A DNA stretch of 64,000 nt from Granulicella mallensis MP5ACTX8 (GTDB lineage Bacteria; Acidobacteriota; Terriglobia; Terriglobales; Acidobacteriaceae), in NCBI RefSeq assembly GCF_000178955.2, contig NC_016631.1, positions 1,116,001 to 1,180,000 of the forward strand, in the 5' to 3' direction. The notes under the pieces were generated by a model that had not been told where the DNA came from, did no database searches, and saw nothing but the letters and a program-made list of their open reading frames with translations. The position numbers were made by a program, and so were the translations under genes. Of this stretch, positions 16,263-25,495 are shown piece after piece. Position 1 is the first letter of the stretch, and each line of letters opens with the position of its first letter.

Positions 16263-17684
16263 GTGACAGACAAATCATTTCCGCTAGTGGACAGACGAAC
16301 GTTTGTTAAACAGGCTGGGGTAGCGATTGCCTCGGTTGGTATGACTGCAAGTTCATATGCGCGAGTCATTGGCTCGAACGACAAAATCAGGATCGCTCAG
16401 TTGGGCTGCGGAGATCGCAGTGAGGGTCATGTCAACATGGTCCGATTAGCTTCTAAGGAAATGCCGGTCGAAACCGTAGCAGTGTGTGACATCTGGAGTC
16501 TGGCGCGCGAGCGACGCGCTGCACAGGTTAAGAAGGCCTTCAATCTGGAGCCGCAATCCTTCAAGTACTCCGAAGATATGCTTAATCGCAAAGATATTGA
16601 CGGAGTCATGATCGCTACTGGCGACTTTCAGCACGCCAAGCTTTGTGTAGAGGTCGTAAAAGCGGGCAAAGATTGTTATGTCGAAAAGCCATTTGCCAAT
16701 GTGCTGTCGGAGGCTAAAGAGGCGAGAGACACCGTAAAGGCTTCCAAGCAGGTGGTCCAGGTAGGATCACAGCACAGAAGCGAGCCGTATCAACTGGCCG
16801 TTCGCGACATTATTCGCTCCGGTCGTATCGGAGGTATCGTTCACATTGAACAGGAGTGGAATGTGAATGAGGAGCGGTGGCGCTTTGTCCCTATGGATAC
16901 GGGAAGATCCGCTGAGATGGAACAAGACAGAAACATGGAGTGGCGCAAGTGGATGTTCGATCGAAAGTCGAAGCTCCGGGAGGAGGACACAGACTGGAAG
17001 CGATGGTTATTAGGTAAACCGTATCGGCCCTTTGATCCGCATACCTATTTAGAGTTCCGTCTCTATAAGGACTTTTCCTCGGGAATATTCGACCAGTGGA
17101 TGAGCCACGGTAGCGACCTGGTACATCTTTGGACAGATGAGACCTATCCGGAGAGCATTGTAGCAAATGGTGGAGTCTATGCATGGAAAGACGGTCGTGA
17201 GAATGCGGACACATGTGTAGCGGCCGTCACTTACCCAAAAGGATTTCTTTATACATACAAGACAGTATTTGGAAACAGCTTCCGTAGCTTCTCTCGAATA
17301 CAAGGGCGCGATGGCACAATCGTGAACTACGGAGGAGAAGGAGCCTCGCTATTTTCGGTAAGTCGTGAGGGTGGTAGAGACGAATACGCGGGATCTGTGA
17401 AAACAGACAGGTTGCCGATCGTTGCTCCTGCTTCCGATAAAGAGGAAATAGTACGGGCCGCCGGTGCACAACCTGCAGATACCGAAGGACCGGGAGACGA
17501 TAGTGTGGTTCATGTTACGAATTGGTTCAAAGCGATGCAGGCAAGAACTGAGCCTAATTCAAATGTCAATCACGGATTTTCTCATGCAATCGTCATCATT
17601 ATGGCTGCGCAATCTTATTGGAGTGGGAAAAAACTTTACTGGAATCCGAAAACTGAAGAAATCGTCGACCAGCCCATTAGCTAG
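16263..17684 (+). CDS. Tat-exported Gfo/Idh/MocA-family oxidoreductase
   Basis: About 473 residues from the preferred GTG at 16263, which has an AAAGGA site; an in-frame ATG at 16224 lacks one. A Tat-like leader (D-R-R-T-F-V-K-Q-A-G, near residues 10-19) precedes a Rossmann fold with I-A-Q-L-G-C-G-D-R. The dehydrogenase signature V-E-K-P-F-A and the H-R-S-E-P segment are present, so this looks like a true Gfo/Idh/MocA NAD(P)-dependent dehydrogenase and not GH109. Later motifs include W-N-V-N-E-E-R-W and D-Q-W-M-S-H-G-S-D. Many acidobacterial and planctomycete genomes carry exported members with unknown sugar or inositol-like substrates. It follows receptor 1, which suggests a role with the imported glycan. 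Cofactor delivery outside the cytoplasm would require folded export by Tat. Confidence 0.8.
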   Translation: MTDKSFPLVDRRTFVKQAGVAIASVGMTASSYARVIGSNDKIRIAQLGCGDRSEGHVNMVRLASKEMPVETVAVCDIWSLARERRAAQVKKAFNLEPQSFKYSEDMLNRKDIDGVMIATGDFQHAKLCVEVVKAGKDCYVEKPFANVLSEAKEARDTVKASKQVVQVGSQHRSEPYQLAVRDIIRSGRIGGIVHIEQEWNVNEERWRFVPMDTGRSAEMEQDRNMEWRKWMFDRKSKLREEDTDWKRWLLGKPYRPFDPHTYLEFRLYKDFSSGIFDQWMSHGSDLVHLWTDETYPESIVANGGVYAWKDGRENADTCVAAVTYPKGFLYTYKTVFGNSFRSFSRIQGRDGTIVNYGGEGASLFSVSREGGRDEYAGSVKTDRLPIVAPASDKEEIVRAAGAQPADTEGPGDDSVVHVTNWFKAMQARTEPNSNVNHGFSHAIVIIMAAQSYWSGKKLYWNPKTEEIVDQPIS

Positions 17685-18208
17685 AGGCTAATCAAACACT
17701 GTAGTCGCGACAAGCGAATGCACCAACTGGAATGGCTAGCGGAGTTTAATTGGTATTGTACAAACGCTACGCTGGGTATAAAACCGCTCGGGGTAGCGTT
17801 TGCACTTATAGCGTTATTCTGCAGTGCAGCGATAGTCCTTTGTCTCGCGATCCTAGCAAGTTGGATCATGAGTTCCATCAGTCAATCGCATTTGTCTATC
17901 CACGTTATAAGTCGTCCGCTTTGGCGTTTACATCCTTGGATATGACGATCAATCTCGTATCACGCAGATTGTCCAGTTCGTTGGCCGCGCCTTTCTCTCG
18001 CGAGTGATGCCGAACCTGTTTGAATGTCGGATTCCAGCTATTTGACTTTTGCTGTTTTTAGGTTGACAACTAGATTAAATAAATATAAAAAGATATAAAT
18101 AAATTTAAAACGGAACATTGAATTGTTTCTAATGTGGGCCCGGATCTTATAAGGATTTGTGTAGATCGCAATCGATACAGAACGAGCAAAGATACCGATG
18201 GAGGCGTC
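17685..18208. promoter_or_regulatory. A+T-rich gene-free region with hairpin and promoter of receptor 2
   Basis: No supported gene in this 524-base stretch. A perfect 10-bp inverted repeat, CAAACGCTAC (17761-17770) with GTAGCGTTTG (17793-17802), may be a terminator or protein site. TTGACA at 18063-18068 with TAAAAA at 18086-18091 (17-base spacer) in an extremely A+T-rich tract (18069-18115) forms a strong promoter candidate for the receptor gene starting at 18209. Confidence 0.5.
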
Positions 18209-21200
18209 ATGCGCTGTAGATCGCTTTTCTTCCCACTTTTAGTTCTTGCCCTGAGCACGTCCCCCTCCATTGCACAGCTCACATCAGCCAGCATCTCCGG
18301 AAAGGTTACAGACGCATCCCAGTCGGCTATCCCCGACGCATCGGTTACTGCCGTAGATGTTGCGACAGGGAATACGGTTACGGGACGGACAGATGGCGAG
18401 GGCAATTATGTGCTTACCGGTCTCCTGCCGGATACATATCGCCTCAAGTTTGGCAAGACGGGCTTCGAGTCGAATATCCAGGAAAATCTTGTGATTACGG
18501 TGGGTGAGCGTGCGACCGTCAATAGCGTGCTTCAGGTGGGTTCCGTCTCTGACAGTATTACGGTTCAAGCAGATTCAGCAGCAGTCAATTTGCAATCTCC
18601 CACTGTGTCAACGGTAATTGATAGCAAGCTGACCCAGGAGTTGCCACTGAATGGTCGCAACGTGCTGCAACTAGCTCAACTTGCGCCTGACGCCGGTCCG
18701 ACGGCGACGGGTCCCTACAATCAGGGTGCATCGAGACCCGACCTGGCTAATTCCTATGTCGGGGCAAGCGGTGGAAGAGGAGATTCCACGGCCTTTTATC
18801 TTGATGGAGCACTCAACGAAGATGTGCTCACGCAAATTCCTAATGTATTTCCGGACCCCGATGCTATTCAGGAGTTCAGCCTCGACACGAGCTCCTTCAG
18901 TGCAAAATTCGCCGGGCTTGGCGGCGGAGTGATGAATGCTGTCACACGCGGTGGTACGAATCAGATTCATGGTGTACTGTTTGAGTTCCTCCGTAATAGC
19001 GCGTTGAATGGAAGAAATTATTTTGCAACCGCGCAAGATGGTCTCAAAAGAAACCAATTTGGCGGGACGATTGGCGGTCCGATTCGAAAAGATAAGACAT
19101 TCGGCTTTTTTTCTTATCAGGGCACGACCATCAGGCAGAATCCAACGAGTTCTGCAACCGTATTGACTGCGGCCCAACGAGCGGGTGATTTCTCGTCCGA
19201 TAGCAATCAGCTAGTCAATCCAACCACTGGTGCTATCTTCCCCAAAAACTACATTGATCCTTCTCTTTTTGATCCGATAGCCAATAAAATTCTGGCTCTA
19301 CTTCCGGTCGGTGCACCGGGAACGGGATTGGTGTTCTATACATCGCCGTTGGTAGAGAACGATAAGCAATTCGTGGGTCGCGTTGATGAAAATGTCACTT
19401 CAAACCTGCACCTATACGCGAGCTATCTGTATGACGCTCTGAGCGAACCTGCCAAGACGATTCCGAATAATATTCTGACCGCATCCAATGCGTCGGGTAC
19501 GGGGATTAATGATTATTGGCAGAGCCAATTTGCTGTTCTCAATACGACATATGTCTTTAGCTCCAAATTAACGACTACTGTTGTTACGTCAATGAGTCGC
19601 CGTACAAATCTCGCCAAGTCAGCACCAGGATTTCCTGGCTGGACCGATCTCGGCGCCAACATTCCAAACCTGGTAGCTAAGGGCTACAGCAGCTTGCCGC
19701 TGACGATCAATAATTACTTCTCCGTGGCATGGGACGGCATATACGAAATTCCTGCTACCGAAGGGGGGCCTGCGAACCAATGGACTTGGGTTAAGGGAGC
19801 GCATACCTTGGAGTTTGGCGGTGACATTCTATGGAGTAAGGTCATCAAGAATCAGGATTACGAGGGCGATGGATCTTATACGTTTAGCAACGATCTTTCT
19901 GGAGATAACGCTCTCGACTTCCTTTTGAGTAAGCCGTCCAATTTCGTTCAGGAAGCGTCCTACTACGAGACCCCCAGTCGAATGCTGCCTGCCGCCTATT
20001 TCGTTGATACGTGGCGTGTTACACCGCGGTTGGTCCTGACCCTTGGTATCCGATGGAATCCTTTTGTCCCCGTATTTGATAACACCTATCACCAGGCCGG
20101 AGTTTTCAGTCCGGCTGCCTATGCAAATAACATTCACTCTACTCAATACCCAACCTTACCGCCTGGTCTTTTGGTCGCAGGAGATCCCGGAGTTCCAGCG
20201 CGTGGAATTGATTCGAACTATCACATCATCGATCCGCGAATCGGTTTTGCCTATGATGTTTTTGGAAATGGTCACACCAGTTTGCGCGGCGGCTATGGCA
20301 TGTATCAAGATCAGATGACCGCGAACATGATCAACCTGAACTACAGTCCTTTCAATGTGAGCGTATCGTTCACGAATCCCGCTAGTATTGAAAATCCCTA
20401 TCAAAGGCAAGTCAATCCCTTCCCGGTCGTCAAGCCTACCCCGCCGAGCACGCCGTTCCAGATTCCAGAGGCGGCAGGACCGTTCGTTTTGGGAATGAAG
20501 GCGCCCACTATCCAGCAGTACAATCTCACATTGGAACAGCAAGCGCCCTATAGCTCCCTTGTGAGAATCGCCTACGAAGGCTCGTCGGCCGACCACCTGT
20601 TTGGGGCCGTTGAGGGAAATGCCGCAGTCTACAATCCAGCGGAAACCCAGAAGCAGAATGTGGCAAATTACAATATTCGTCGTCCGATGGGAACTTATTA
20701 CCAGGGGCTTTCTCTCAACGAGAACGTTGGGACGGCAAACTATAACTCGCTTACCGTTTCGGTGCAACGGCAGGCAGCACGCGGATTGACGTTACTGACG
20801 GGATATCGGTGGTCCAAGTGCATGGCCGAGGCTGATCCAACGGGCTTCAACTCCGATGTTTACGCAACGCCCAACCCCCATGATGATCGCTCACGCTGCA
20901 GCTATGACACAAAAAACCAGTTCAAAGCTTCCTTTGTATGGGAGTTACCCAAGTCACACTTCGATAGTTCAGTAGTGAATGCAGTTCTGTCCGGGTGGAT
21001 GATCAATGGCCTTGTTACATTTCGCTCTGGCCAGCCATTCACAGTTCTCTCTGGCGTCGACAACTCGACCAGCGGAATTGGGAAGGACCGGGCAGACCTG
21101 ATTGGAAATCCCAATCTTCCTGGCGGTAGAAGCCATGCACAAGTTGTAAAGGCATACTTCAATAAAGCAGCTTTTACCGCCAATGCCCTTGGTACATATG

Positions 21201-21451
21201 GAGACACGTCCAGAATGTTTCTTACGGGCCCTGGATACTCCGACATAGACCTTGCAATTACGAGATCTTTTGGCATACCACTCAAGAGCCGGGAGCATGA
21301 TCGCCTGGAGTTCAGAGCAGAGTCTTTCAATCTAGCAAACAGAGTCAATTTTTCAAATCCAAATGCCACGATCTCATCGAGCAGCGCCGGCACAATTACC
21401 TCGGCGCAGGATCCAAGAATTCTGCAGTTTGGACTTAAGTACATCTATTAG
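18209..21451 (+). CDS. Oar-like TonB-dependent receptor (receptor 2)
   Basis: About 1080 residues from the ATG at 18209, chosen because GGAGG lies four bases upstream and a signal peptide (M-R-C-R-S-L-F-F-P-L-L to S-I-A-Q) begins there; an in-frame ATG at 18134 would add a hydrophilic tail. A carboxypeptidase-regulatory-like domain (about 24-110, I-S-G-K-V-T-D) leads into a plug with L-P-L-N-G-R-N-V-L-Q-L-A-Q and F-Y-L-D-G-A-L-N-E-D, then the barrel, ending L-Q-F-G-L-K-Y-I-Y. It starts a run of same-strand genes (secreted amidohydrolase, GH36-like enzyme, permease, NagB-like, MFS, repressor), so its ligand is probably the glycan attacked by these enzymes. Confidence 0.85.
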   Translation: MRCRSLFFPLLVLALSTSPSIAQLTSASISGKVTDASQSAIPDASVTAVDVATGNTVTGRTDGEGNYVLTGLLPDTYRLKFGKTGFESNIQENLVITVGERATVNSVLQVGSVSDSITVQADSAAVNLQSPTVSTVIDSKLTQELPLNGRNVLQLAQLAPDAGPTATGPYNQGASRPDLANSYVGASGGRGDSTAFYLDGALNEDVLTQIPNVFPDPDAIQEFSLDTSSFSAKFAGLGGGVMNAVTRGGTNQIHGVLFEFLRNSALNGRNYFATAQDGLKRNQFGGTIGGPIRKDKTFGFFSYQGTTIRQNPTSSATVLTAAQRAGDFSSDSNQLVNPTTGAIFPKNYIDPSLFDPIANKILALLPVGAPGTGLVFYTSPLVENDKQFVGRVDENVTSNLHLYASYLYDALSEPAKTIPNNILTASNASGTGINDYWQSQFAVLNTTYVFSSKLTTTVVTSMSRRTNLAKSAPGFPGWTDLGANIPNLVAKGYSSLPLTINNYFSVAWDGIYEIPATEGGPANQWTWVKGAHTLEFGGDILWSKVIKNQDYEGDGSYTFSNDLSGDNALDFLLSKPSNFVQEASYYETPSRMLPAAYFVDTWRVTPRLVLTLGIRWNPFVPVFDNTYHQAGVFSPAAYANNIHSTQYPTLPPGLLVAGDPGVPARGIDSNYHIIDPRIGFAYDVFGNGHTSLRGGYGMYQDQMTANMINLNYSPFNVSVSFTNPASIENPYQRQVNPFPVVKPTPPSTPFQIPEAAGPFVLGMKAPTIQQYNLTLEQQAPYSSLVRIAYEGSSADHLFGAVEGNAAVYNPAETQKQNVANYNIRRPMGTYYQGLSLNENVGTANYNSLTVSVQRQAARGLTLLTGYRWSKCMAEADPTGFNSDVYATPNPHDDRSRCSYDTKNQFKASFVWELPKSHFDSSVVNAVLSGWMINGLVTFRSGQPFTVLSGVDNSTSGIGKDRADLIGNPNLPGGRSHAQVVKAYFNKAAFTANALGTYGDTSRMFLTGPGYSDIDLAITRSFGIPLKSREHDRLEFRAESFNLANRVNFSNPNATISSSSAGTITSAQDPRILQFGLKYIY

Positions 21452-21576
21452 ATGAGTTGTTTGGCTTGCTGGGTGGTGCGCCACTGCGGCGAGTCCGTTA
21501 TCTCTGTTGGGATTGCCGTTTTGATCTACGAACTCTTGTAGCTCGCAGTGTGATTTTCGGTTCGAAAAGGTGACTT

Positions 21577-22698
21577 GTGTCTAAATTTTCATCGCTGGCA
21601 ATCTTGCTCGTATTATCGGCTGGAAGTATGGCGTCTGTATCGTATACACAGGTAGGGCCTTATCCGACTAAGGCAATCGATGGTGGGTTTCGTGAGGACG
21701 AACTCCGGAGATTTACCGCACTTGAGCCGATCGATACTCACACTCATATCTACAAGAGCGATCCGGTTTTTTTTGAGATGTTGCGAAAGCTTCATTTGCA
21801 TACTCTCGATATCGTGGACGTTTCAGACAACGGCAACGCTGAACGGAAAGATCTGACAAAAGAAAATAATGATGTGTTCGAGGTGGCGAGAGAAAGTAGC
21901 GGGCATGTGTCCGTTTGCACCACATTTGACCCCTATTTGATTAGCCAACCTGGCTTTACAGAAGCTGCCATCCATCAACTCGATGAGAGTTTTGCTCGGG
22001 GCGCAATTGCGGTAAAGGTTTGGAAGAACGTTGGGATGGAGGTCAAAGATTCGAAAGGGAACTATATCCTTCCCGATAATTCATTATTAGAGCCGATTTA
22101 CAGAGATATAGAGTTTCACCATAAGACCCTGGTCACACACGTTGGAGATCCTAATACCGCCTGGGCCGCACCAAATCCGAGTGCAACTGACTTTTCATAC
22201 TTCAAAAACAATCCGCAGTGGTATATGTACAACATCAAGGATGCACCGCCGAAGCAGAAAATACTCGATGCGCGTGATCATCTCCTCGAGATGAACCCTG
22301 ATCTGCGGATGGTCGGAGCACATCTCGGGAGCATGGAAGCAGACATTGATCAAGTGGCCCGGCATTTTGACCGCTATCCAAATTTCACAGTGGATCTAGC
22401 GGGTCGAATGCCCTATCTAATGCTGCTGCCCCGCGAAAAAGCAATTGCGTTTATAACGAAATATCAAGATCGGTTGCTGTATGGCACGGATAATACGATC
22501 TACCCGGAAACGGAAGTCAGTACGTGGGTATTCAGGGCCGAGGATTCCTATGCCAATGACTGGAGATTTTTGGCAACTGATCAAACAGTGGAATATGGTG
22601 GCCGCCGACTGAGGGGACTGGCTTTGCCGAATTCAGTCGTAAAAAAAATCTATCACGACAATGCAGTTAAATGGATTCCCGGTATTGCAGACCAATAA
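21577..22698 (+). CDS. Amidohydrolase 2 family protein (secreted copy)
   Basis: The 373-residue protein starts with GTG (AAAAGG site six bases upstream) and carries a short Sec signal peptide (L-A-I-L-L-V-L-S-A-G). Motifs of the Amidohydrolase-2 TIM barrel are D-T-H-T-H-I near 53-58, V-K-V-W-K-N-V-G, T-H-V-G-D-P near 187-192, G-A-H-L-G-S near 247-252 and Y-G-T-D-N near 304-308. Order and spacing follow the cytoplasmic protein at 3380, though the two have diverged clearly. It lies between receptor 2 and the GH36-like enzyme, so it likely works on a product of that system outside the cytoplasm. The substrate is unknown. Confidence 0.75.
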   Translation: MSKFSSLAILLVLSAGSMASVSYTQVGPYPTKAIDGGFREDELRRFTALEPIDTHTHIYKSDPVFFEMLRKLHLHTLDIVDVSDNGNAERKDLTKENNDVFEVARESSGHVSVCTTFDPYLISQPGFTEAAIHQLDESFARGAIAVKVWKNVGMEVKDSKGNYILPDNSLLEPIYRDIEFHHKTLVTHVGDPNTAWAAPNPSATDFSYFKNNPQWYMYNIKDAPPKQKILDARDHLLEMNPDLRMVGAHLGSMEADIDQVARHFDRYPNFTVDLAGRMPYLMLLPREKAIAFITKYQDRLLYGTDNTIYPETEVSTWVFRAEDSYANDWRFLATDQTVEYGGRRLRGLALPNSVVKKIYHDNAVKWIPGIADQ

Positions 22699-22857
22699 CC
22701 GATAGCGCAAGTTGACCAGATGGCTATCCGATGTGATCTCAAAGGTTCAACTTCTTATATAACGCGTGTCGACGATTCAGCCTTATGTTGCATTCTTCAC
22801 GAGGTTGAAGATCCCGTCAAAAGACATCATCACTATCAGATCATCACTGGTCTCTCA

Positions 22858-22864
22858 AACGAAA
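22858..22864 (-). promoter_or_regulatory. TTTCGTT motif just upstream of the GH36-like gene
   Basis: AACGAAA (TTTCGTT on the minus strand) lies 10 bases before the ATG at 22875, inside the ribosome-binding region. A bound repressor here would block a local promoter or translation start region. Single short match, so weak. Confidence 0.3.
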
Positions 22865-22874
22865 CGAGTGTCAA

Positions 22875-25367
22875 ATGAAGCAGCCAATTCTTTATCGTAT
22901 CTTAGGTCTAACTCTCGCCATTCCTTTCGCATTCACAGCGAGCGCGCAGCAGCAGGACGCGCCGTTACAGTTGAAGACCGATGCAACCGATGGCAGTTAT
23001 TCCATCAGTGCGCCGGGCATCTCGATGCCTATTCTTCGGGCGACGGCTGCGGCGAAGGTCAATGGAAAATGGCTTCATGCCGCAGATTACCCAAAACACC
23101 TGGTCAGCACTAAGATCGCAAATGGTGAACTCGGCACTAGCAAGCTAATCACGATTCAATACACTGGACGTGCTGATGCTCCAGATCTTCTGCTATCGTT
23201 GAGGACCTATGATGCCTCGCCTTTCGGCGACATGCAGCTCACGGCGCACAATACGACAAGCCATGCGATCGAAGTTCAAGAACTCCGTGTTCTCGAATCG
23301 GAAAAGGGTAAAGGCGATAGTGGAAAAGATGACCTCATTAACCTTGGTGGTCCGGCCTCAGCCGATCGTGTCTTAAACGATAGCTTCAGTGAAGACCGCC
23401 CCGCTATGCAGCTTCACGATCTCAGTGACGCTAAGACAAATGTCCACCGTGCGGTTGGTGTCCAACTTCTCTATAACCAGCAGAGCAAGCAGAGCTGGTT
23501 TATCGGTGCTCTTACCTCAAATAAGTTCCTCAGCGTTCTTCGACTTCACATGGCCCCGGCTGGTGTTATGAATGCCTACGAGGTTGATTCCACGGGAACG
23601 ACCGAGCTTCTCATTGAAAATTCCCTGCATCGTTCCTCTGAAAAGGACCGTGTGGAGCTCAGCCTTAGCGTGCCTCCAGGTGGTGAACTCTCGTCGGAGC
23701 GGATGCTTTTCGGAGTTGGCACGGATTATCATGGCCAGCTCGAAACCTATGCTCATCTTATCCGTGACATCCATCATGCACTTGTGACCGCACCCACGCC
23801 TATCGGCTGGTGGAGCTGGACTGCCTACTATTTTGGGCTGGACCAGGGGACTGCATTGACCAATGCACAGTGGCTTTCTCAACACCTTAAGCCTCTGGGG
23901 TATGATTTCTTTCATATCGACGAGGGCTATCAGTTTGCGCGTGGAGAATATGCCACGCCGGACGCATCACTGTTCCCTGAAGGTATGGGGTCCCTGGAGC
24001 ATAAGGTCATCAACGAGGGACTCACCCCAGGCATTTGGACGGCTCCCTTCGAAGTATCCGAGCGTTCCTGGGTTTATACCCATCATCCAGAGTGGCTTGT
24101 ACACAATGCCCAAGGTGAGCCCATCCATATTGGCTTCGTCACCAATAATCTCGATCATCTCTATGCCCTGGACACAACTCACCCAGGTGCGCAGGCCTAT
24201 CTTCACTCGACTTATTCCAAGCTGACAAGGGAATGGGGTCTCCGCTACATCAAGTTGGACTTCATGGAAGACAGCGCTATTGAGGGTTTTTATCACGTTC
24301 CCCAGACCACCGCACTAGAGGCTCAACGCATCGGCATCCAGACAATTCGGGATGCTGTTGGCCCCAATGTGCTGCTTGACAAGGATGGTTGCGAACTTCT
24401 CAACCCCGTTGGCCTGGTTGATACCGGCCGGATTTCACAGGATACCGGGCATACCTTTTCCTCCAGTAAAGACGCGGCTACTGGTATAGCCGCGCGTTAC
24501 TATATGAATCGTAACTACTTCCTTGCTGATCCAGATGCTTTCTCCGTCTCGACCCAGACCGTTGATGATCAACACTGGCATGGTGGGACGAAGCAGCTCA
24601 CGCTCGATGAAGCAAAAATCTCGATCGTGCTCTCTGCTGTGTCTGGTGGATTATACGAGATCGGAGACGATCTTCCGACGCTAGGAGAAGCTCCGGATCG
24701 TCTGGCATTGGTAGAAAACCGTGATCTGCTCGACATGGCGCGCCTGGGTCGTGCGTCTGTTCCTTTGGATCTCATGACGTACGATCCTCTAGATCTGCAA
24801 CCCAGTATTTTTGAGCTGCAGCAAACACGCCATCAGTCTATTGTCACCGTGTTCAACTGGTCGGAGATCTCCCGGGCACATAGCCTTACGCGAGCTGCTC
24901 TTGGGCTCGATCCGAAGGCGAATTACACGGTCTCCGAAGTTCTGACCACGCCGAGCGATTCTACGTCTCTCTCCGCTTCGCTCGATGTAAAGCAGCCAGC
25001 TCACTCGGTTCGGGTCTTCAAAATCATCAATACAGATATTCCGGCAGAGGCCCCTATGGTTAACGCAACAGTAGCGCTTTCCGGAAAGACGGCTGAACCG
25101 ATGAGCTTTAGCGCGGTCGCCAAAGATGCGGGCAACCCGATCCTAAATTGCACTTGGGATTTTGGTGATGGCATCACTGTGGCGGGAGTGAAGACAACCC
25201 ATAGCTATACGCATGCAGGTAGCTATACAGTAGGTCTGCGGTGCTCGGGTTTTGCACCTCAGCCGGCTGTCCAGACATTTGCTGTGAAGACGACCGGGTC
25301 TGTCGCGACGAAATTTGTACCGACACGTCAACGTCGTTTCGAGGAAGAGGGAGAACCAAAGCAATAG
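22875..25367 (+). CDS. Secreted GH36-like alpha-galactosidase with C-terminal PKD domain
   Basis: The 830-residue protein has a signal peptide (T-A-S-A-Q-Q, about residue 25), an N-terminal beta-sandwich, then a clan GH-D barrel: G-W-W-S-W-T near 311-316, H-I-D-E-G-Y-Q near 347-353 and Y-I-K-L-D-F near 458-463 with the probable nucleophile Asp462. D-T-G-R-I-S-Q-D-T-G (516-525) supplies a candidate acid/base Asp. A PKD/immunoglobulin-like module (about 735-805, W-D-F-G-D-G and T-H-S-Y-T-H-A-G-S-Y) closes the protein, likely for binding or spacing. It probably cleaves terminal alpha-galactosides, or alpha-GalNAc given the neighbourhood. It follows the secreted amidohydrolase and precedes the permease. 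Confidence 0.75.
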   Translation: MKQPILYRILGLTLAIPFAFTASAQQQDAPLQLKTDATDGSYSISAPGISMPILRATAAAKVNGKWLHAADYPKHLVSTKIANGELGTSKLITIQYTGRADAPDLLLSLRTYDASPFGDMQLTAHNTTSHAIEVQELRVLESEKGKGDSGKDDLINLGGPASADRVLNDSFSEDRPAMQLHDLSDAKTNVHRAVGVQLLYNQQSKQSWFIGALTSNKFLSVLRLHMAPAGVMNAYEVDSTGTTELLIENSLHRSSEKDRVELSLSVPPGGELSSERMLFGVGTDYHGQLETYAHLIRDIHHALVTAPTPIGWWSWTAYYFGLDQGTALTNAQWLSQHLKPLGYDFFHIDEGYQFARGEYATPDASLFPEGMGSLEHKVINEGLTPGIWTAPFEVSERSWVYTHHPEWLVHNAQGEPIHIGFVTNNLDHLYALDTTHPGAQAYLHSTYSKLTREWGLRYIKLDFMEDSAIEGFYHVPQTTALEAQRIGIQTIRDAVGPNVLLDKDGCELLNPVGLVDTGRISQDTGHTFSSSKDAATGIAARYYMNRNYFLADPDAFSVSTQTVDDQHWHGGTKQLTLDEAKISIVLSAVSGGLYEIGDDLPTLGEAPDRLALVENRDLLDMARLGRASVPLDLMTYDPLDLQPSIFELQQTRHQSIVTVFNWSEISRAHSLTRAALGLDPKANYTVSEVLTTPSDSTSLSASLDVKQPAHSVRVFKIINTDIPAEAPMVNATVALSGKTAEPMSFSAVAKDAGNPILNCTWDFGDGITVAGVKTTHSYTHAGSYTVGLRCSGFAPQPAVQTFAVKTTGSVATKFVPTRQRRFEEEGEPKQ

Positions 25368-25495
25368 TGACTTGTTTAACTCCTTTAGCTTCATAGACGC
25401 CTCATTCGATTATTCGAGGGAATGCTTCTGTAAGGCACAATTGAAACTGTTTACGAAAAGAAGTATTCCATCTTCATGTTTTGAAAGCGATCACG

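Noticed and set aside
16263..17684. A second GH109 enzyme
   Set aside because: It has the dehydrogenase E-K-P motif and lacks the E-N-C-C-Y and Y-P-T-H-G motifs seen in the protein at 7700.
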